Below, one piece after another: positions 61,502 to 64,000 of a stretch of 64,000 nt of DNA. Made by a program: the position numbers and the translations under genes. The stretch spans positions 57,952,096 through 58,016,095 of the forward strand of contig OX365944.1 of NCBI GenBank assembly GCA_947247005.1. Direction: 5' to 3'. The stretch's first letter is position 1; the number at the start of each line of letters is the position of its first letter. Under the pieces are notes generated by a model, which saw nothing but the letters and a program-made list of their open reading frames with translations, was not told the origin of the DNA and did not search any database. This DNA is from Spisula solida (Eukaryota > Mollusca > Bivalvia > Venerida > Mactridae).

Positions 61502-62265
61502 AAAAGACTTATGGCTATATATGTGTTCCAACGTTTACAAATTTCTTCTTGTAACTGTAGCCAAAACCACGTGGTATTGCTACCCTGTAACATATATAAC
61601 TGACCAGGGATGTTTCTGTATCGATCATGCCCTATCTCCCAGAGACATTACATGTCTCCACGCACATTATAATGCAGTTTTTACTTCGTGATGTACACCT
61701 GTACATCTCCAAAAAACGTAAATGACTAACTTCTTTTGGGTACCGTCGTGGTGTATGATCTTTGGTACCGTCGCCCATACCAGGACATATAGATCTAAAA
61801 TGCCTGCCCATTACCTTAGAGCATACACCAATATCCGATTAATCCATGCCCATACTCACGGATCATTTAGGTATTCTTTGTCATTTTTTGTTATTTTCTG
61901 ATCAGTATTATTTACATGTTTGTTTATATGTTTTCTCTTTTACTTTGAATAGTTTTTTTTTAAACTTTGGATTGTCTTTTATGTAAATATCAAAATTGTT
62001 CTATTCTACCACGCATGTTAATTATTTAATTAACGTGCGTGATTCTACTGATCTCCCGTGCGATGATGGATAAAAACTTAAAAAGCAAAACACTTTTCGA
62101 AAATTCGTGCTCGGTGTGACCTATACCATGTTATATGTACCTACGTACTGCATAAACCTGCTTAATGCACGAATAATGTTTGCATAGCCTTAATCAACGC
62201 CTACGGAAACATACGAACACGCTTCGTTAAACTCCGTTCTCGTCTCGTGACCAACATTGAGTTAA

Positions 62266-62273
62266 TGACGTCA
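62266..62273. promoter_or_regulatory. Perfect CRE palindrome TGACGTCA near the plus-strand gene
   Basis: About 200 nt before the start at 62473, a usual distance for CREB/ATF sites. The surrounding 62170-62470 is less AT-rich than the flanks. Confidence 0.4.
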
Positions 62274-62472
62274 AAGGGATTTTCCCGAGTAGGTTTCATT
62301 GATGAGTCATCGACAAGAAATGAATTTCAGAGCCCAGTCACTACTACAAACGGTGTAGACATTTTGCCATCGGAAAGCCCGAGTTTTATACTATCAGAAG
62401 GAATAGAATCAATCCGAAAAAGCTCAACAGATGTACGAATTAACGAGTACAAACAATCGTTGATATTTCAAG

Positions 62473-62509
62473 ATGGCGGATTCACAAAAACCGCCTGCTG
62501 GTGGACAAG
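62473..62509 (+). CDS. First coding exon of an unidentified gene (5' end only)
   Basis: ATG in an optimal context (CAAGATGGCGG, which is also a YY1-type site often found at starts of TATA-less genes) opens MADSQKPPAGGQ and meets a donor GTAAGG at 62510, phase 1. The peptide is a typical hydrophilic N terminus but too short to identify. No second exon is recognisable before 64000. An overlapping upstream frame (ATG 62265 to 62513) is discussed in the findings. Confidence 0.5.
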
Positions 62510-64000
62510 GTAAGGATCCGTGTTTACGGAAATCTTACTGTCGCACTATTTTTGGATTCTATGAGTCATGTAGTATAATGTCAATAATTATAGTACGTAT
62601 CGCTTCATATAGGAAATACATATCACAGGCTCGCTTCTCCTTGTTTTGGTCATTGTTGTGACAATAATTGGCAATTAAATATTGAACGAAGACAAAAGTG
62701 CGTTCCGAGTGTCACTTGTTATTACCATCTTGATATTGTCACGTCTGCTTCAGATATATCAACGTGCTGCATGGCTGTGTGAACATATATACAACATATA
62801 TACTGACTCAGTCATATAGTTCCATCACATTTCTGAGATTGAGTTGCTGAACAGAACAGGACAATTTCACACAAAGTTTATACTAGGTCACTAATTGGAA
62901 TATAATTGGGGTACCTGTCTTAGCTCAATAATACACCAAACTATGTTTTAATTGATGATAAGGTTAATGAAGGTCATTATTTATCTCACACATGTAGTAC
63001 AGTAACAAACAACATCATCCTACTCACCAGTCACAATCTTTAATGATATATTGACCATCTGCATAATTTATATCAGAATATACTATCTCTGACTCTGTCA
63101 TCATTCTATTGTTCATTAATTATCATATCAGTATCATGTTGTGCTTAATTATGCTTTACTGTCAACCCAACAAAGAAAAATGATGACACATCTTTTCGCT
63201 ATAGCAGTAAAAACTGTTCATAACCATCAATTCACATAGATATTATCTTGTTATCACATATGATTTTATCATTATTGAATGTATGTAAAAATATATTTAA
63301 TCACTCACATCATGGTCATACCAGGGATGTTTTCGTATTCTGTCCAAGTTTATTTAAACAGAATAAAAAAACAATACATTATGAAATGGACCCCTGTTTC
63401 CTCTGTGCAAAAGTTTCGATGAATCCTCCAGTCCATGTATTTGCATTTTGGAAACCAACATTAGTCTGACAAAATCTAATTCAGGCTGACAACTTGCACC
63501 TCCTGTCTATTTATCTATTATATTATTTGTCTGACTGGATTTTAGCTTTTCTCAGTCTTTATTTTAAATTTCTGCAAATCTGATGGCACTGGTTTATTAC
63601 CTGTGTCGCTTGGAGTTGCCATGCTCAAAGCCTAAACTTGTCCAAAAAATGTTATCAAAATTTTTGTGCTTTATTATGTCCAAGATGCTGTTTCATATTA
63701 TAATTTTTGCTTTTTGAATATTTCACCACCTGTATTTACCGTATTCATCTTGCAAAATTCCCTCCTGAAATTTCCTGGCAGTATTACCGTTACTTGATCT
63801 GTGTTCGTAATTGGTACAGTTACACACAAGGGCTGAATGATAAACCTTGCAACTTGAATTTAAAGACCAATCCTTGGCGTACTTCAAAATGTAAATCATT
63901 ATGTTCCCTCATCTTTTGCAGTATATCAGTCTGACTGCAATCATGAATTATGCCATTGAGTCGACACATTTTTATTATCAATTTGTATGTTCATTATGAA
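62510..64000 (+). other. Start of intron 1 of the plus-strand gene
   Basis: AT-rich sequence with chance ORFs. 63458-63540 has CTGACAAAATCTAATTCAGG and CTGACAACTT words related to the small MITE at 30343. Nothing else recognised. Confidence 0.4.

Noticed and set aside
62247..62513. 88-residue ORF starting at 62247 as the main protein
   Set aside because: The first codon there is GTG; the first ATG in this frame is 62265. The start at 62473 has the better context and a typical N terminus, so the upstream frame is kept only as a possible uORF.

Overview
The window looks like a piece of a nuclear genome from an animal, most likely a bivalve mollusc. It is AT-rich, with split genes, GT-AG introns and dense short non-autonomous transposons and minisatellites. 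The bivalve call rests on a fragment resembling the MetaSINE superfamily (46551-46640), on long elements with ~165-180 bp tandem cores, and on the overall repeat style. It is an inference, not proven.

The main content is one gene on the minus strand, a prominin (CD133 family). I could join 25 coding exons from the start codon at 59788 to the stop codon at 10125. All introns are GT-AG, all phases agree, and the CDS is 2,835 nt (944 residues plus stop). The product has a signal peptide, five membrane segments in the prominin layout (two early, two in the middle, one late), two large N-glycosylated extracellular loops rich in heptad-like helices, a Cys-rich stretch after the first membrane segment, and a cytosolic tail of about 127 residues carrying a PPLY (PPxY) motif. 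A strong splice donor lies 10 nt after the stop, so the 3'UTR is probably spliced. A candidate acceptor lies at 5836.

Layout. 1-10114: 3' flank or 3'UTR with a tRNA-derived SINE, a hairpin element and two small inverted-repeat elements. 10115-33362: coding exons 25 to 2, with introns holding minisatellites, a 915-bp mariner-like element and other repeats. 33363-59565: a 26.2-kb first intron full of mobile DNA. It holds a hAT-like element, a 6.2-kb Ty3/Gypsy-type LTR element with indistinguishable 958-bp LTRs but broken pol, a pogo/Tigger-like element, two composite tandem-core elements, a SINE and several small inverted-repeat elements. 59566-59788: exon 1 with the signal peptide. 59789-62472: intergenic region between divergent genes, with three CRE-like sites and two fold-back palindromes. 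62473-62509: first coding exon of an unidentified plus-strand gene that runs out of the window.

Only two cellular genes are supported. Most short ORFs are chance frames or lie in repeats. No rRNA, functional tRNA, CRISPR or bacterial operon structure is present. I see no new multi-gene system. The most interesting items are the PPxY-bearing prominin tail, the young LTR element with decayed pol, the three hairpin copies with matched arm changes, and an intronic minisatellite that shares its core with a dispersed repeat.
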